DNA from: Bacteroidales bacterium
Lineage (GTDB): Bacteria > Bacteroidota > Bacteroidia > Bacteroidales > JAIOZK01
Length of the DNA: 64,000 bases
Direction of reading: 5' to 3'
Assembly (NCBI GenBank): GCA_021738625.1
Contig: JAIPBS010000012.1
Location: forward strand, 25,177 to 89,176
Made by a program: the position numbers and the translations under genes. This document shows, piece after piece, positions 20,201 through 28,913 of this stretch. The notes below the pieces were generated by a model that had not been told where the DNA came from, did no database searches, and worked only from the letters and a program-made list of their open reading frames with translations. Numbering within the stretch: position 1 is the first letter of the stretch; each line of letters starts with the position of its first letter.

Positions 20201-20334
20201 CACAAACAGCCTATGTTACACCGGAAGAAAAACGCAAAGCCAACAATGCCGGTTGCGACGATTATCTTTCCAAGCCCATCCGCCAGTCAGAACTAATGGC
20301 AAGCATCAGCAAGTTGTTCGGGAAAAAGAAATGA
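17293..20334 (+). CDS. Hybrid PAS sensor histidine kinase with C-terminal receiver domain
   Basis: 1013 residues from ATG 17293; an upstream in-frame TTG is less likely. Membrane helix at about 13-33, an extracytoplasmic sensor of about 265 residues (Cache-like), second helix at about 300-322, then PAS 1 (about 345-455), PAS 2 (about 475-590, SWEFDLLGNRLSWSDEVYRIFG), and a coiled coil (about 595-650). The HisKA domain has His659 in NNMSHEIRTPMNS, the HATPase has DNAIKYTEHG and DTGVGIPEDE, and the receiver has Asp944 in LMDIKMPGMDG with SKPI near the end. It senses an external or redox-type cue and phosphorelays internally. No response regulator or DNA-binding partner is adjacent, so its target is unknown. 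Confidence 0.92.
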   Translation: MAEKQTTGGYPRGRLAFLLVAFTAILLAGAYVYYKSEERTIRKEKYNDLTAIAELKLDQINRWLKERDSEAHFFSENPSFIQHTKNLTHGVDAEEAFLYYRSRLTPFMKRHGYENIFLLDTNHKLIFSLDKDYSTVDSTTMHFSDSVKNRQEVMMTGFYECPTHKNVHLDILAPVAMKDAPFATLVFRVDPNDYLFPLIQSWPVSSETSETLILRRDGDSALFLNELRHMDNTALSLRVPMSRQDIPAVQAIKGYEGVFEGNDYRDVEVLSVVRNIERTPWYMIAKVDKEEVFAVLRYKAGAIIGFAVVLVLLAAAGLAWVYHYRQKNNFKNLYLKERELLRAQQEFKTTLYSIGDAVIITDRNSRITNMNPVAEDLTGWKEDSAVGKSLEDVFRIVHEETGEKVDNPAMRAMLEGGVIGLANHTVLISRSGKEIPIADSGAPIHDDQDNITGAVLVFRDQTQQRETVRKIEHSEAMMKKTQEMANVGSWEFDLLGNRLSWSDEVYRIFGMKPEHIKPSYEAFLEMIHPDDRQTVDKIYISSVEKGKDSYEIEHRIVRKDNQEVRHVIEKCDHIKDRNQKIIRSVGMVQDITERRKYEQKLIEQNEEYQSLNEEYMTQNEELAESLETIRKANKELKVAKARAEESDRLKTSFLNNMSHEIRTPMNSIMGFADLLRDNPPPEERKKHIEIINNNAEHLVKIIDDVINISRLESEKTRLDIASFSIHQLCNDLYESNHYKVESNGLQCIQKVDPSLKALRVISDKQKIRQVLTGFIDNAIKYTEHGTIEIGCRQAIDTLYFYVKDTGVGIPEDEQARVFERFYRGDRAQRLAIGGTGLGLSIAANIAKLLDGEIGVNSRPGQGSEFYFMVPLVKDLSVYSEVKPIAVSTDYLSMLDVLIAEDEPDSLQYLKILLDKKVRSLDEATSGYTAVEKSNQKAYHLVLMDIKMPGMDGLAATREIKRKNPSTVVIAQTAYVTPEEKRKANNAGCDDYLSKPIRQSELMASISKLFGKKK

Positions 20335-20427
20335 AGTTCAAATTCCCTGTTAAATGCATTAACCTAAGATGCGCCCTGGAGTGTTCAATTGCTTATTTTA
20401 CCGACCTTTGCACAAAAATATCCATAT

Positions 20428-23400
20428 ATGCCGGCGAAAGATCATATTATAATCAGCAAGGCTTCGGAAAACAATCTGAAAGAAATCAGCTTAAGCCTAC
20501 CTGCCAACAAGCTGATCATGGTAACAGGCTTGTCGGGTTCGGGGAAATCATCTCTGGTGTATGATGTGATCTTCAGGGAAGCGGAAAACCGCTATCTGGG
20601 TTCCTTTTCCTCCTATGCCAGGCAATTTATGGGAAGGATGAAAAAACCGGAAGTGGAAAAGATTGAAGGGCTTTCTCCGGCCATAGCAGTAAACCAAAAA
20701 TCGGTGATAAATAATCCAAGATCAACAGTCGGAACCTTAACCGGATTGTATGATTTTTTGCGGCTGATCTTTGCCCGTCTGGGAAAATCTAACCGACCGG
20801 ATCATTTTGAAATCGATAGAAGCCTTTTTTCATTCAACAATCCAAAAGGCGCTTGTGAAAAATGTCTTGGATTGGGCGTTGAGGAGTATATTGATCTAGA
20901 TCTGCTAATAAGCGATTCTTCGAAAACCCTGCGCCAGGGAGCTTTGTCCATCACCACAAGCAGCGGTTACATCATCTATTCCCAGGTTACCATGGACGTG
21001 TTGAACCAGGTATGCCAGGCGGAGGGGTTCAATGTGGATATTTCATGGGATAAATTGACAAAGAAGCAGAGGGATATTGTCCTTTACGGAAGTGATAAAA
21101 TCGAGATCCCCTTTGGCAAACATACCCTCGAATCGCGAATGCGATGGAGCGGAATTACAGCCAGGCCTCGCGAAACAGGTTATTATAAGGGCGTCATTCC
21201 TGTAATGGAAAACATACTTAAGCGAGACCGAAACAAAAATATCCTGCGCTTTGTCAGATCCGGTAAATGCTCCTTATGCCAGGGCAAAAGATTGAATGAG
21301 AAATCTTTATCGGTAAAGTGGCAGCAGAAAAACATTGCAGACTTTGCTAGCTTGACGGTTTTGGAACTGGATGAGAGCTTGCGAAAAATTTTAAAACCTG
21401 AGCACAGGGATGCTGTTGCCTCCAATCTCATTTCTCAAATCCTAAAACGGACTGAAATCCTTGAAAAGCTGGGAACGGGCTATTTGCAGATTAACCGTGG
21501 CTCGGATACGCTTTCAGGGGGAGAGTCGCAGCGGCTGCGCTTTGCCAACCAGGTTTTATCGGATCTAAGTGGGATGCTGTATATTTTTGATGAACCCTCC
21601 ATAGGGCTGCACCCGGTGGAGAACCGAAAGATGATTGAAGTGCTTAAGGAGCTTCGTGATAGGGGAAATACAATAATTGTTGTTGAGCACGAAGACGATT
21701 TCATAAGACAGGCAGACCATTTGATCGACATCGGGCCGGCGGCAGGGGTGAATGGGGGTGAAGTTTTGATCAACGCCGCAATAGGAGAGATCCCTGCTCT
21801 GCAAGTCAAAAGCCCCACCAGGGATTACCTGCTCGGGAAAGAAACTTTTGAAATCAACAGGCATCCTTCGAATTCTGAAGAAAAAATTCACATAGACGAT
21901 GCTGCAGAGCATAACCTCAAACATATTGATGTGGATTTTAAGCTCCATGCCCTGAATGTGGTGACAGGTGTTTCCGGCGCAGGTAAATCTACTTTAACGG
22001 AAGTGATCCTGAGCCGTTTCCTTAAAAAACAGTTGCATGGAGGCAAGGATCATCCCGGCAGATTTGATCGGCTCAGGGGATGGGAAAAGATCAAAAAGCT
22101 GGTGGCTATCGACCAGTCGCCAATTGGTCGCACACCACGCAGTAATCCCGCAACCTATACCGGTTTGTTCGATCACATCCGAGATCTTTTTGCCGCCCTG
22201 CCTGGATCCAAAAACCGGGGATGGAGCAAAGGAAGGTTTTCTTTCAACAATAAAGGAGGAAGGTGTGAGACCTGCCAGGGAGCAGGCTATCGTCAAATAG
22301 GAATGCATTTTATGGGGCAGGTGGAGATTCTATGTGAGGAATGCAACGGGAGACGATTCAACGACGACACCCTGGAGGTAAAATTTAAGGATAAGAATGT
22401 TTATGATGTTCTGGAGATGTCGGTTGATGAAGCACTTTCATTTTTCACCGTACAAAAAAAGCTGAACAGGACTTTGCAAACCTTGCACCGGCTTGGCCTG
22501 GGATATGTGAAACTTGGCCAACGCTCCACCACTCTTAGCGGAGGCGAGGCTCAACGTGTTAAGCTGGCCTCTGAGTTGTCAAGGCCAGGTTCGTCGCACA
22601 CCTTATATGTTTTGGATGAGCCCACAACAGGCTTGCACAACGCGAATGTGAAAGTCCTGCTGCAAGCAATGAAGGAGCTTGTTGAACATGAAAATACGGT
22701 TATCCTGATCGAACATCATATGGGTTTGATCCTATCTGCCGACCATATCATCGACCTGGGGCCGGGTAGCGGAAAGCAAGGTGGTTACCTTCTTGCATCG
22801 GGCCCGCCCGAAGCCGTTATGCAAAACAACAAATCCCTTACCGGCCGCGCAATGAAAGCTTATATAAAGAAAAGTAGGGAATGGAAGATCCCATTTTCGG
22901 AACAGGTGAAGCAAAAGTACGGTTTGATCAGTTTTAAAGGTGTCAAAACACATAATCTGAAAAACATTGATGTTGATTTTCCCCAAAACAAACTCATCAC
23001 TATCACGGGTGTTTCGGGTAGCGGCAAGTCTTCCCTGGCTTTCGATACCTTGTATGCAGAAGGCCGCAACCGCTTCCTGGAAAGTTATTCAGCTTATGTC
23101 AGGAGCCGGATAGGTATGCAGGGTGCGGCCGATTTTGACGAGGTGCATGGGTTGACACCTGTGCTCGCCATCGACAGGAAAGGCATGCGCATAAATGAGC
23201 GTTCTACAGTTGGCACCATGACAGGTCTTTATGAATTGTTTAGATTGATGTTTGCACGTGCTGCCAAATCCCCGGATAGCAAACAAGCCTATTCAACTTT
23301 ATTCTCCTTCAACCACCAGCAAGGTGCTTGTGATTATTGCGAAGGGCTTGGAAAAGTTATGGTGTGCGATCCTGATAAACTGGTCACCCATCCCGAAGAA

Positions 23401-25332
23401 TCTTTATTGGATGGCGCCATGCAGGGAACCAAAACCGGGAGATTCTACGGTGATCCTTATGGTCAATATGTGCCTACTTTGCAGGTGGCCGGGAAGAAGC
23501 AGGGAGTGGATTTTTCCAAGGCCTGGCAGGAGTTGATTCCCAGCAGTCGAATGCTGGCAATGTTTGGCAGCGGAAGTGAGGTTTATGAAGTTTGTTGGAG
23601 ATACAAAAGAGGAAAACGCACAGGAACCCACAATTTTAAAGGAAAATGGCCCGGATTTGTAAACCTGATCAATGAAGAATACAAACGAAAGCATGCCGAC
23701 CGGCGCGGGGAAGGCATGATGAATGTGATGAGAAGTGATATCTGCCCTCAGTGCGGAGGAGCCAGGTTAAATGAACAGGCTTTATCCTTCGTTCTGTTTG
23801 GTAAAAATATAGCCCAACTCTCTGCCATGAGCATCCGGGAGTTGGTTTGTTTTTTTGATGAAATAAAGAAAAAAACTTTGGGTGGCGATCAGGAGAAGAT
23901 CACAACAGAGCTTAGGAAAGAAATTTATCGAAAGCTTATGACGCTATGCAACCTTGGCCTGAATTATCTTTCCATCGACCGGGCTTCTTCCGGTTTGTCG
24001 GGGGGGGAAGCACAGCGGGTGCGGCTTGCCGCCCAGATCGACAACGGGCTCACAGGAATGACTTTCGTACTGGATGAGCCCACCGTCGGATTGCATCCCG
24101 CCGATACGGATAAACTTATGAAAATGATCAGGGATTTGCGAAACAACAATAACACAGTAGTGATGGTTGAGCACGACAAGGATGTGATCAATGCTTCGGA
24201 TCATATTATCGAACTGGGGCCAGGCGCGGGCAAGCAGGGCGGAAACTTGATCGCCACAGGAGCGCCAGCTGAAATCAAAAAGAACAAACAATCTATTAGC
24301 GGAAAATACCTGAATGAAAGATTGTATGTTGATATTTCAAGAAAGAACTTACAGGAGGGCCTCCGCATAAAGAATGCAGGAGTTCATAATCTGAATATCC
24401 CTGAATTGCACGTGCCGGTTGGCGGGATCGTTTCCCTGACCGGTGTTTCCGGCAGCGGTAAGTCCAGCCTGATGTTTGATGTGATTGGTGCGTCATTCCA
24501 TTCCAAAAGGCCAACAGGATGCACAAGCATTAGCGGTCTGGAAAAATTCGATCGCATTATGGAAATCACCCAGACGTCCATTTCCACAAGCAAGATAAGT
24601 AACCCAGCCACTTATCTGGGCGCTTTTGATGAAATCCGTAAATTGTTTGCATCAACTGAGCAGGCCTCAAATCTTCAACTGAAGGTCGGCGATTTTTCTT
24701 TTAACAGCGGCAAGGGAAGATGCGAGCAATGTCAGGGACAGGGCCGGATCAGGGTGAGCCTGGATTTTGTTTCGGATGTTTCGTTGATTTGCGATGAATG
24801 CAAGGGAAGGCGCTACAAAGACAAAGTTTTGTCGTGCAAGTGGAATCAGAAAAACATACACGAAGTTTTGCGGATGACGGTGCTTGAGGCCCTGGATTTT
24901 TACTGGCAGGAAAGACAAGTGATCAAAAACCTCAAAGTGCTTGATCAGGTGGGATTGGGTTATTTGCAGTTGGGGCAAAGTACCGATACGCTTTCGGGCG
25001 GTGAAGTGCAAAGATTGAAGATTGCAAAAGAATTGAAGGATCAAACCTCCGGTAAAACGCTTTTTCTTTTCGACGAGCCGGGCACCGGATTGCATTTTCA
25101 GGACATTGAGGTATTGATGAGGTTGTTTAAAGGATTGTCAGAGCGAGGCCATAGCTTGATCATCATCGAACATGACCCGGATATCATTTTGCAAACCGAC
25201 TGGGTGATCGACCTGGGGCCGGGCGGAGGCAGCGAAGGCGGAAGGGTTGTAGCCGAAGGAACACCGGAACAAATAGCTACAAAGGATCATTCTTTAACGG
25301 GCAGGGTCCTTCGAAAATACCTGTCGAAATAG
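20428..25332 (+). CDS. Double-length UvrA-like ABC ATPase (two fused UvrA-type halves, four ABC domains)
   Basis: 1634 residues from ATG at 20428; a TTG 13 codons upstream is the alternative. UvrA proteins carry two ABC ATPase domains; this protein carries four. Walker A motifs: GLSGSGKSS (about residue 34), GVSGAGKST (about 514), GVSGSGKSS (about 860), GVSGSGKSS (about 1338). ABC signatures LSGGESQR (about 361), LSGGEAQR (about 703), LSGGEAQR (about 1190), LSGGEVQR (about 1521), each with its Walker B (DEPSIGLHP, DEPTTGLHN, DEPTVGLHP, DEPGTGLHF). Each half also has two Cys-zinc modules, for example CEKCLGLG/CSLCQGKRLNE and CETCQGAG/CEECNGRR, repeated as CDYCEGLG/CPQCGGARLNE and CEQCQGQG/CDECKGRR. 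The halves align with one another, so it arose by tandem fusion and resembles an obligate intramolecular UvrA dimer. Probably DNA-binding; not the housekeeping UvrA. It could serve repair or self-resistance. Confidence 0.9.
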   Translation: MPAKDHIIISKASENNLKEISLSLPANKLIMVTGLSGSGKSSLVYDVIFREAENRYLGSFSSYARQFMGRMKKPEVEKIEGLSPAIAVNQKSVINNPRSTVGTLTGLYDFLRLIFARLGKSNRPDHFEIDRSLFSFNNPKGACEKCLGLGVEEYIDLDLLISDSSKTLRQGALSITTSSGYIIYSQVTMDVLNQVCQAEGFNVDISWDKLTKKQRDIVLYGSDKIEIPFGKHTLESRMRWSGITARPRETGYYKGVIPVMENILKRDRNKNILRFVRSGKCSLCQGKRLNEKSLSVKWQQKNIADFASLTVLELDESLRKILKPEHRDAVASNLISQILKRTEILEKLGTGYLQINRGSDTLSGGESQRLRFANQVLSDLSGMLYIFDEPSIGLHPVENRKMIEVLKELRDRGNTIIVVEHEDDFIRQADHLIDIGPAAGVNGGEVLINAAIGEIPALQVKSPTRDYLLGKETFEINRHPSNSEEKIHIDDAAEHNLKHIDVDFKLHALNVVTGVSGAGKSTLTEVILSRFLKKQLHGGKDHPGRFDRLRGWEKIKKLVAIDQSPIGRTPRSNPATYTGLFDHIRDLFAALPGSKNRGWSKGRFSFNNKGGRCETCQGAGYRQIGMHFMGQVEILCEECNGRRFNDDTLEVKFKDKNVYDVLEMSVDEALSFFTVQKKLNRTLQTLHRLGLGYVKLGQRSTTLSGGEAQRVKLASELSRPGSSHTLYVLDEPTTGLHNANVKVLLQAMKELVEHENTVILIEHHMGLILSADHIIDLGPGSGKQGGYLLASGPPEAVMQNNKSLTGRAMKAYIKKSREWKIPFSEQVKQKYGLISFKGVKTHNLKNIDVDFPQNKLITITGVSGSGKSSLAFDTLYAEGRNRFLESYSAYVRSRIGMQGAADFDEVHGLTPVLAIDRKGMRINERSTVGTMTGLYELFRLMFARAAKSPDSKQAYSTLFSFNHQQGACDYCEGLGKVMVCDPDKLVTHPEESLLDGAMQGTKTGRFYGDPYGQYVPTLQVAGKKQGVDFSKAWQELIPSSRMLAMFGSGSEVYEVCWRYKRGKRTGTHNFKGKWPGFVNLINEEYKRKHADRRGEGMMNVMRSDICPQCGGARLNEQALSFVLFGKNIAQLSAMSIRELVCFFDEIKKKTLGGDQEKITTELRKEIYRKLMTLCNLGLNYLSIDRASSGLSGGEAQRVRLAAQIDNGLTGMTFVLDEPTVGLHPADTDKLMKMIRDLRNNNNTVVMVEHDKDVINASDHIIELGPGAGKQGGNLIATGAPAEIKKNKQSISGKYLNERLYVDISRKNLQEGLRIKNAGVHNLNIPELHVPVGGIVSLTGVSGSGKSSLMFDVIGASFHSKRPTGCTSISGLEKFDRIMEITQTSISTSKISNPATYLGAFDEIRKLFASTEQASNLQLKVGDFSFNSGKGRCEQCQGQGRIRVSLDFVSDVSLICDECKGRRYKDKVLSCKWNQKNIHEVLRMTVLEALDFYWQERQVIKNLKVLDQVGLGYLQLGQSTDTLSGGEVQRLKIAKELKDQTSGKTLFLFDEPGTGLHFQDIEVLMRLFKGLSERGHSLIIIEHDPDIILQTDWVIDLGPGGGSEGGRVVAEGTPEQIATKDHSLTGRVLRKYLSK

Positions 25333-25437
25333 CCAATATTGATTTTATGCCAAAACCAACCAAATGAATTTGGGTGATAATCTCATGGGACGATTTATTA
25401 CTCAGGAAATGCTGGGTTCCATCCAATCGTTCAATCT

Positions 25438-27492
25438 CTACCGCATCATCTCAAAACCCTTCCTGGCCAGCTCTTTGATGCTGTTGTTTTCGAGGAAGTC
25501 GGAAAGTTCGATGGAGATCCCGAATTGTTTGTTGACTTCTCTTTCCAACTCAACCGCCCCGATGGAATCCAGGCCGTAGGACAAAACGGATTTTTCCGGA
25601 TCGATCTGCCGTGGGTCCATACCTGTCTTTGCGGCCAGCCAACCGCTTAGCCAGCTTTCTATTTGCTTTGGTGAAAGTTCGTCGGCCCTGATAGAAGCGG
25701 GGGCTGTATCTTGTTTTGATTGTTGTTCCCAGGATGCCACTACATTCAACTCGTCATTCAGGTAAGCCTTTTTGGATGCCTGCCTGCGGATTTTGCCACT
25801 GCTGGTTTTGGGGATGCTACCCGTGCGCAGCAAAACAATGGCATGGGCTTGTAGGTCATGTTCTGTAGCCAGGGCGCTGCGGATGGCGTCGAACACTTCT
25901 TCCTTGTTGAGGTCTCTCAGAAAGGTACGTTCAACCTCCTGAAGGATCACCGGCCTTTCTTCTTCTTTCAAATCAATCGAAAAAGCCGCCCCGGAATACT
26001 TACGCAAGGCTTCATGTGCATTTTCCACGGTTTTCTCGATATCGTGCGGATAATGATTTTGCCCCCTGATGATGATAAGGTCTTTCAGCCTGCCTGTGAT
26101 ATAAAGCTGTCCTTCATGAATAAAACCAAGATCGCCGCTACGCATGAAAGGGCCTTCACTTTCGGCGGTATAGGCTTCGAATGTGTGTTTTGTGCCCTGA
26201 GCATTGTTCCAGTAACCTTTGCAAACCGAAGGGCCTTCCACCCAAATTTCGCCAATTTGCATATCCCTGCATATTTCCCTGCTCCCTGGGTCAACGATCA
26301 GAAGGCGGGTGCCCAGCCAGGGATAACCGCAGGCCACCAGCTGTTTTGCCTGTTCGGCTTTATCGGTGATCACAGCCCGGTGCCCTGTTTCCATATTTTG
26401 GGAAAGAGTGAATGGATCTTCTTTGCGGTCACCGCCGGTTACCATCAACGTTGCCTCAGCCAGGCCGTAACAGGGATAGAACATCCGTGCTTCAAAACCG
26501 TTTTCTTTAAATCTATCCGAGAAGGCATCCAGCGATTGTATGCTGATGGGCTCGGCGCCGCAGAAGAATATTTTTACAGAAGACAGGTCGATCTCTTTTT
26601 TTTCTTCTTCGCTGATCTTTTCCACACAATAGTCGAGGGCAAAATTGGGCCCGCCCGCGGTGCTGCCCTTATATTTTGTGATGGCTTTCAGCCAGCAGCC
26701 CGGATCGCGCAAAAAGGTGTTGGGAGGAATGATCACATTCATGCCGCCCGTATAAAGCGGTTGCAGCAACGCACCGATCAGCCCCATATCGTGGAAGGGA
26801 GGCAGCCAGTTAACGCCAACCAGATTTTCGTCATGACCGAAGGATTGTTTGATGATCTCCAGGTTGGCCACCAGGTTGGCATGGCTGACCATGGTTCCGT
26901 TGGGTTTTCCGGTGGAGCCTGAAGTATATTGCAGGAAAGCAATATCCGAAGGCTCCATATCCGGCATTGTCCATTGCTTTGCCTTTACGGGATCAACATT
27001 TTCAATGATGGTGTGATCCAGTTTTTGAATTTGTTGATTTTCGCCAAAGTGCCTCTTCAGGTCTGCTGAGGTGGTTTTATTCGTGAGCACGGCTTTGGCT
27101 TCCGAGTTTTCGAGCAAAGTAAAAAAGCGGTTGTTGTTTCGGTTTCTGCGCAGGGCATGTGCCGGTATGGCGATCAGGCCCGCATACAGGCAGCCCATAA
27201 ATCCTGCAATGAAGTCGATGCCTTCAGGTAATAAAAGCAAGCAACCTTCACCGGGCTGATGTTTTTGAAGCAGCTCAGCGGCAATGGCAGCAGCCTTCTG
27301 ATCCAGTTCCCGGTAGGTAATGCTTTCTTTTTCATCAGAACCGTTTTGCAGGAAGATGAAAGCGGTTTTATCACCGGTATCGACTACATGTTTTTTGAAT
27401 ATATCTACCAGGGTTTCATATACCTTACCAGATTTTGCTTTGGAAGACAATTGCTGTAGAATTCCCCTCTTCACATCTGATCTATTTTTCAT
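25438..27492 (-). CDS. Fatty acyl-AMP ligase fused to an acyl carrier protein domain
   Basis: 684 residues. The adenylation domain shows YTSGSTGKPNG (about residue 190), NWLPPFHDMGLIGALLQPLY, CGAEPI and a YGLAEATLMVTGG block, which are FAAL hallmarks; RSGDLGFIHEGQLYITGR and KTSSGKIRR follow. The C-terminal ACP domain carries the phosphopantetheine Ser643 in YGLDSIGAVEL. FAALs activate fatty acids as acyl-AMP and load them on an ACP, here in the same chain. It overlaps the upstream radical SAM gene by 11 bp, which implies coupling. Converges with the double-UvrA gene. Substrate unknown; a lipid tail for a peptide, polyketide or glycan is likely. Confidence 0.9.
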   Translation of the reverse strand: MKNRSDVKRGILQQLSSKAKSGKVYETLVDIFKKHVVDTGDKTAFIFLQNGSDEKESITYRELDQKAAAIAAELLQKHQPGEGCLLLLPEGIDFIAGFMGCLYAGLIAIPAHALRRNRNNNRFFTLLENSEAKAVLTNKTTSADLKRHFGENQQIQKLDHTIIENVDPVKAKQWTMPDMEPSDIAFLQYTSGSTGKPNGTMVSHANLVANLEIIKQSFGHDENLVGVNWLPPFHDMGLIGALLQPLYTGGMNVIIPPNTFLRDPGCWLKAITKYKGSTAGGPNFALDYCVEKISEEEKKEIDLSSVKIFFCGAEPISIQSLDAFSDRFKENGFEARMFYPCYGLAEATLMVTGGDRKEDPFTLSQNMETGHRAVITDKAEQAKQLVACGYPWLGTRLLIVDPGSREICRDMQIGEIWVEGPSVCKGYWNNAQGTKHTFEAYTAESEGPFMRSGDLGFIHEGQLYITGRLKDLIIIRGQNHYPHDIEKTVENAHEALRKYSGAAFSIDLKEEERPVILQEVERTFLRDLNKEEVFDAIRSALATEHDLQAHAIVLLRTGSIPKTSSGKIRRQASKKAYLNDELNVVASWEQQSKQDTAPASIRADELSPKQIESWLSGWLAAKTGMDPRQIDPEKSVLSYGLDSIGAVELEREVNKQFGISIELSDFLENNSIKELARKGFEMMR

Positions 27493-28876
27493 GGATGGGA
27501 ATGGTTAGCTGATTGAAGATATCCCTGATGTCAATTCTTTGTCGTTCTCCCTCAAAAGTCAGGTTATGGTATTGCAGGTTGCTGGCATATGCCCAGGTAG
27601 CAGCCGTAGGATTTCTTGTTGCCTTCAATGTTTTAATGATCTTTCTTTTCAGTGTTTTATCATCGTAAAGTCTGGTCCATGACTCTTTTACAACGGATTC
27701 GAACGCATCGGCTTCCATTAGTTTTGGTTTATAAACCACTTCTGCGAAGGAATAGCGCTGCCAGTCTTCGGGATAGTTGGTGAACAACAACCGTCCTTCT
27801 TTTTTAAAGCGATTGTAAAGTAGTGTGCCGGGAAGAGGTGTAAGGATCGTTGTTTGCATGGCATCAATATCAGCACTCAGGATATAATCCGTCCTTTTTC
27901 TGATAGAATCCGCAGTGTCGGTATCGAGCCCGAAAATGAAAGCACCGAGCACGGCAATATGATGTTTGTGAATGGCGTCGTAAATTTTTTGAAAGTTGTC
28001 GATACCAATCCGGATGTTCGTACTTTTGTTGGCAGCCTGCAGTTGATCGATCAATTCGGATTCAATGCCCAGGAAGATCATACGGCAACCGGCTTTGGCC
28101 ATGTATTCAAGTACTTCCTCATTCTGTCCGATGTTCATTGATGCAGAGCAGAACCAATCTTTCTTAATTCCTCTGTCGATAATGCCTTTGCAGATTTCAA
28201 TAATGCGTTGGGCCGACTTTTTTGAATATCCGATAAGGTTGTCATCCACGAAGTACACCCTTTTCTGGGGTATTTTGGAATACTCATCTATAACTTCCTG
28301 TACAGGACGTGGTCGGTAGGCCCGCCCATTAAATGTATGCACTGAACAAAAATCACAAAGATTAGGACATCCTCTTGTGGTTTGGATACTCCCAAAGGCA
28401 TAGCCGGGATTATAAAGATCGATCCTTGGTTTGGGTGACTCAACCATGGGGAGCAATTTGCCTTCATACAAGCTTTCAAGCCTGTTCTTTTCAAAATCTT
28501 CTATCACTTTGGGCCAGATGCTTTCGGCTTCACCTTTTACCACGGTGTCCACGTATTGCAGAGCCTCATCAGGCAGCATGGAAGCATGGATTCCACCGAT
28601 CACTGTCGGTACCTTATTTTCCCTGTAGATTGAAGCCAGCTCGTAAGCCCTGTAAATGGAAGAGGTCAAAGCGGTGAATCCAACCAGGTCTGCTTCTTTG
28701 TATTCAAAGCGCTCAAAATTTTCATCCAAAATTTCAACATCCCAGTCAGGTGGCGTGAGTGCAGCAATGATCCCCAGGGACATAGGCGGATAAATGGATT
28801 CCCTGTCGCGGATCAGTCCTATGCGCCTTAGGTTCAGTGGATTTATCAACAGTAGTTTAAATCTTTTCTTTTTCAT
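27482..28876 (-). CDS. B12-binding-domain radical SAM enzyme (copy 1)
   Basis: 464 residues: N-terminal cobalamin-binding-like Rossmann domain (about 5-135; PPMSLGIIAALTP, VIGGIHASMLPDE, GEAE), then a radical SAM barrel with the cluster motif Cys170-x3-Cys174-x2-Cys177 in RGCPNLCDFCS and FVDDNLIGYSKKS. The late segment GAFIFGLDTDT...TPLPGTLLYNRFKKEGRLL is typical of this class. Such enzymes do methylations, ring closures and other radical C-H chemistry. It overlaps the FAAL gene and lies 37 bp downstream of its own paralogue. The substrate is probably the acyl product of this cluster, but that is inference. Confidence 0.9.
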   Translation of the reverse strand: MKKKRFKLLLINPLNLRRIGLIRDRESIYPPMSLGIIAALTPPDWDVEILDENFERFEYKEADLVGFTALTSSIYRAYELASIYRENKVPTVIGGIHASMLPDEALQYVDTVVKGEAESIWPKVIEDFEKNRLESLYEGKLLPMVESPKPRIDLYNPGYAFGSIQTTRGCPNLCDFCSVHTFNGRAYRPRPVQEVIDEYSKIPQKRVYFVDDNLIGYSKKSAQRIIEICKGIIDRGIKKDWFCSASMNIGQNEEVLEYMAKAGCRMIFLGIESELIDQLQAANKSTNIRIGIDNFQKIYDAIHKHHIAVLGAFIFGLDTDTADSIRKRTDYILSADIDAMQTTILTPLPGTLLYNRFKKEGRLLFTNYPEDWQRYSFAEVVYKPKLMEADAFESVVKESWTRLYDDKTLKRKIIKTLKATRNPTAATWAYASNLQYHNLTFEGERQRIDIRDIFNQLTIPIHEK

Positions 28877-28913
28877 TCACTTCTCCGTAGTTGTTGTTTA
28901 GTATTATGTAGTT

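Noticed and set aside
20389..20427. Promoter for the UvrA-like gene at GACCTTTGC (around 20405)
   Set aside because: The -7 box has a mismatch in TA and no TTG lies 19-21 bp upstream.
20428..25332. Housekeeping uvrA
   Set aside because: It has four ABC domains in two halves rather than the two-domain architecture of UvrA, so the symbol was withheld.
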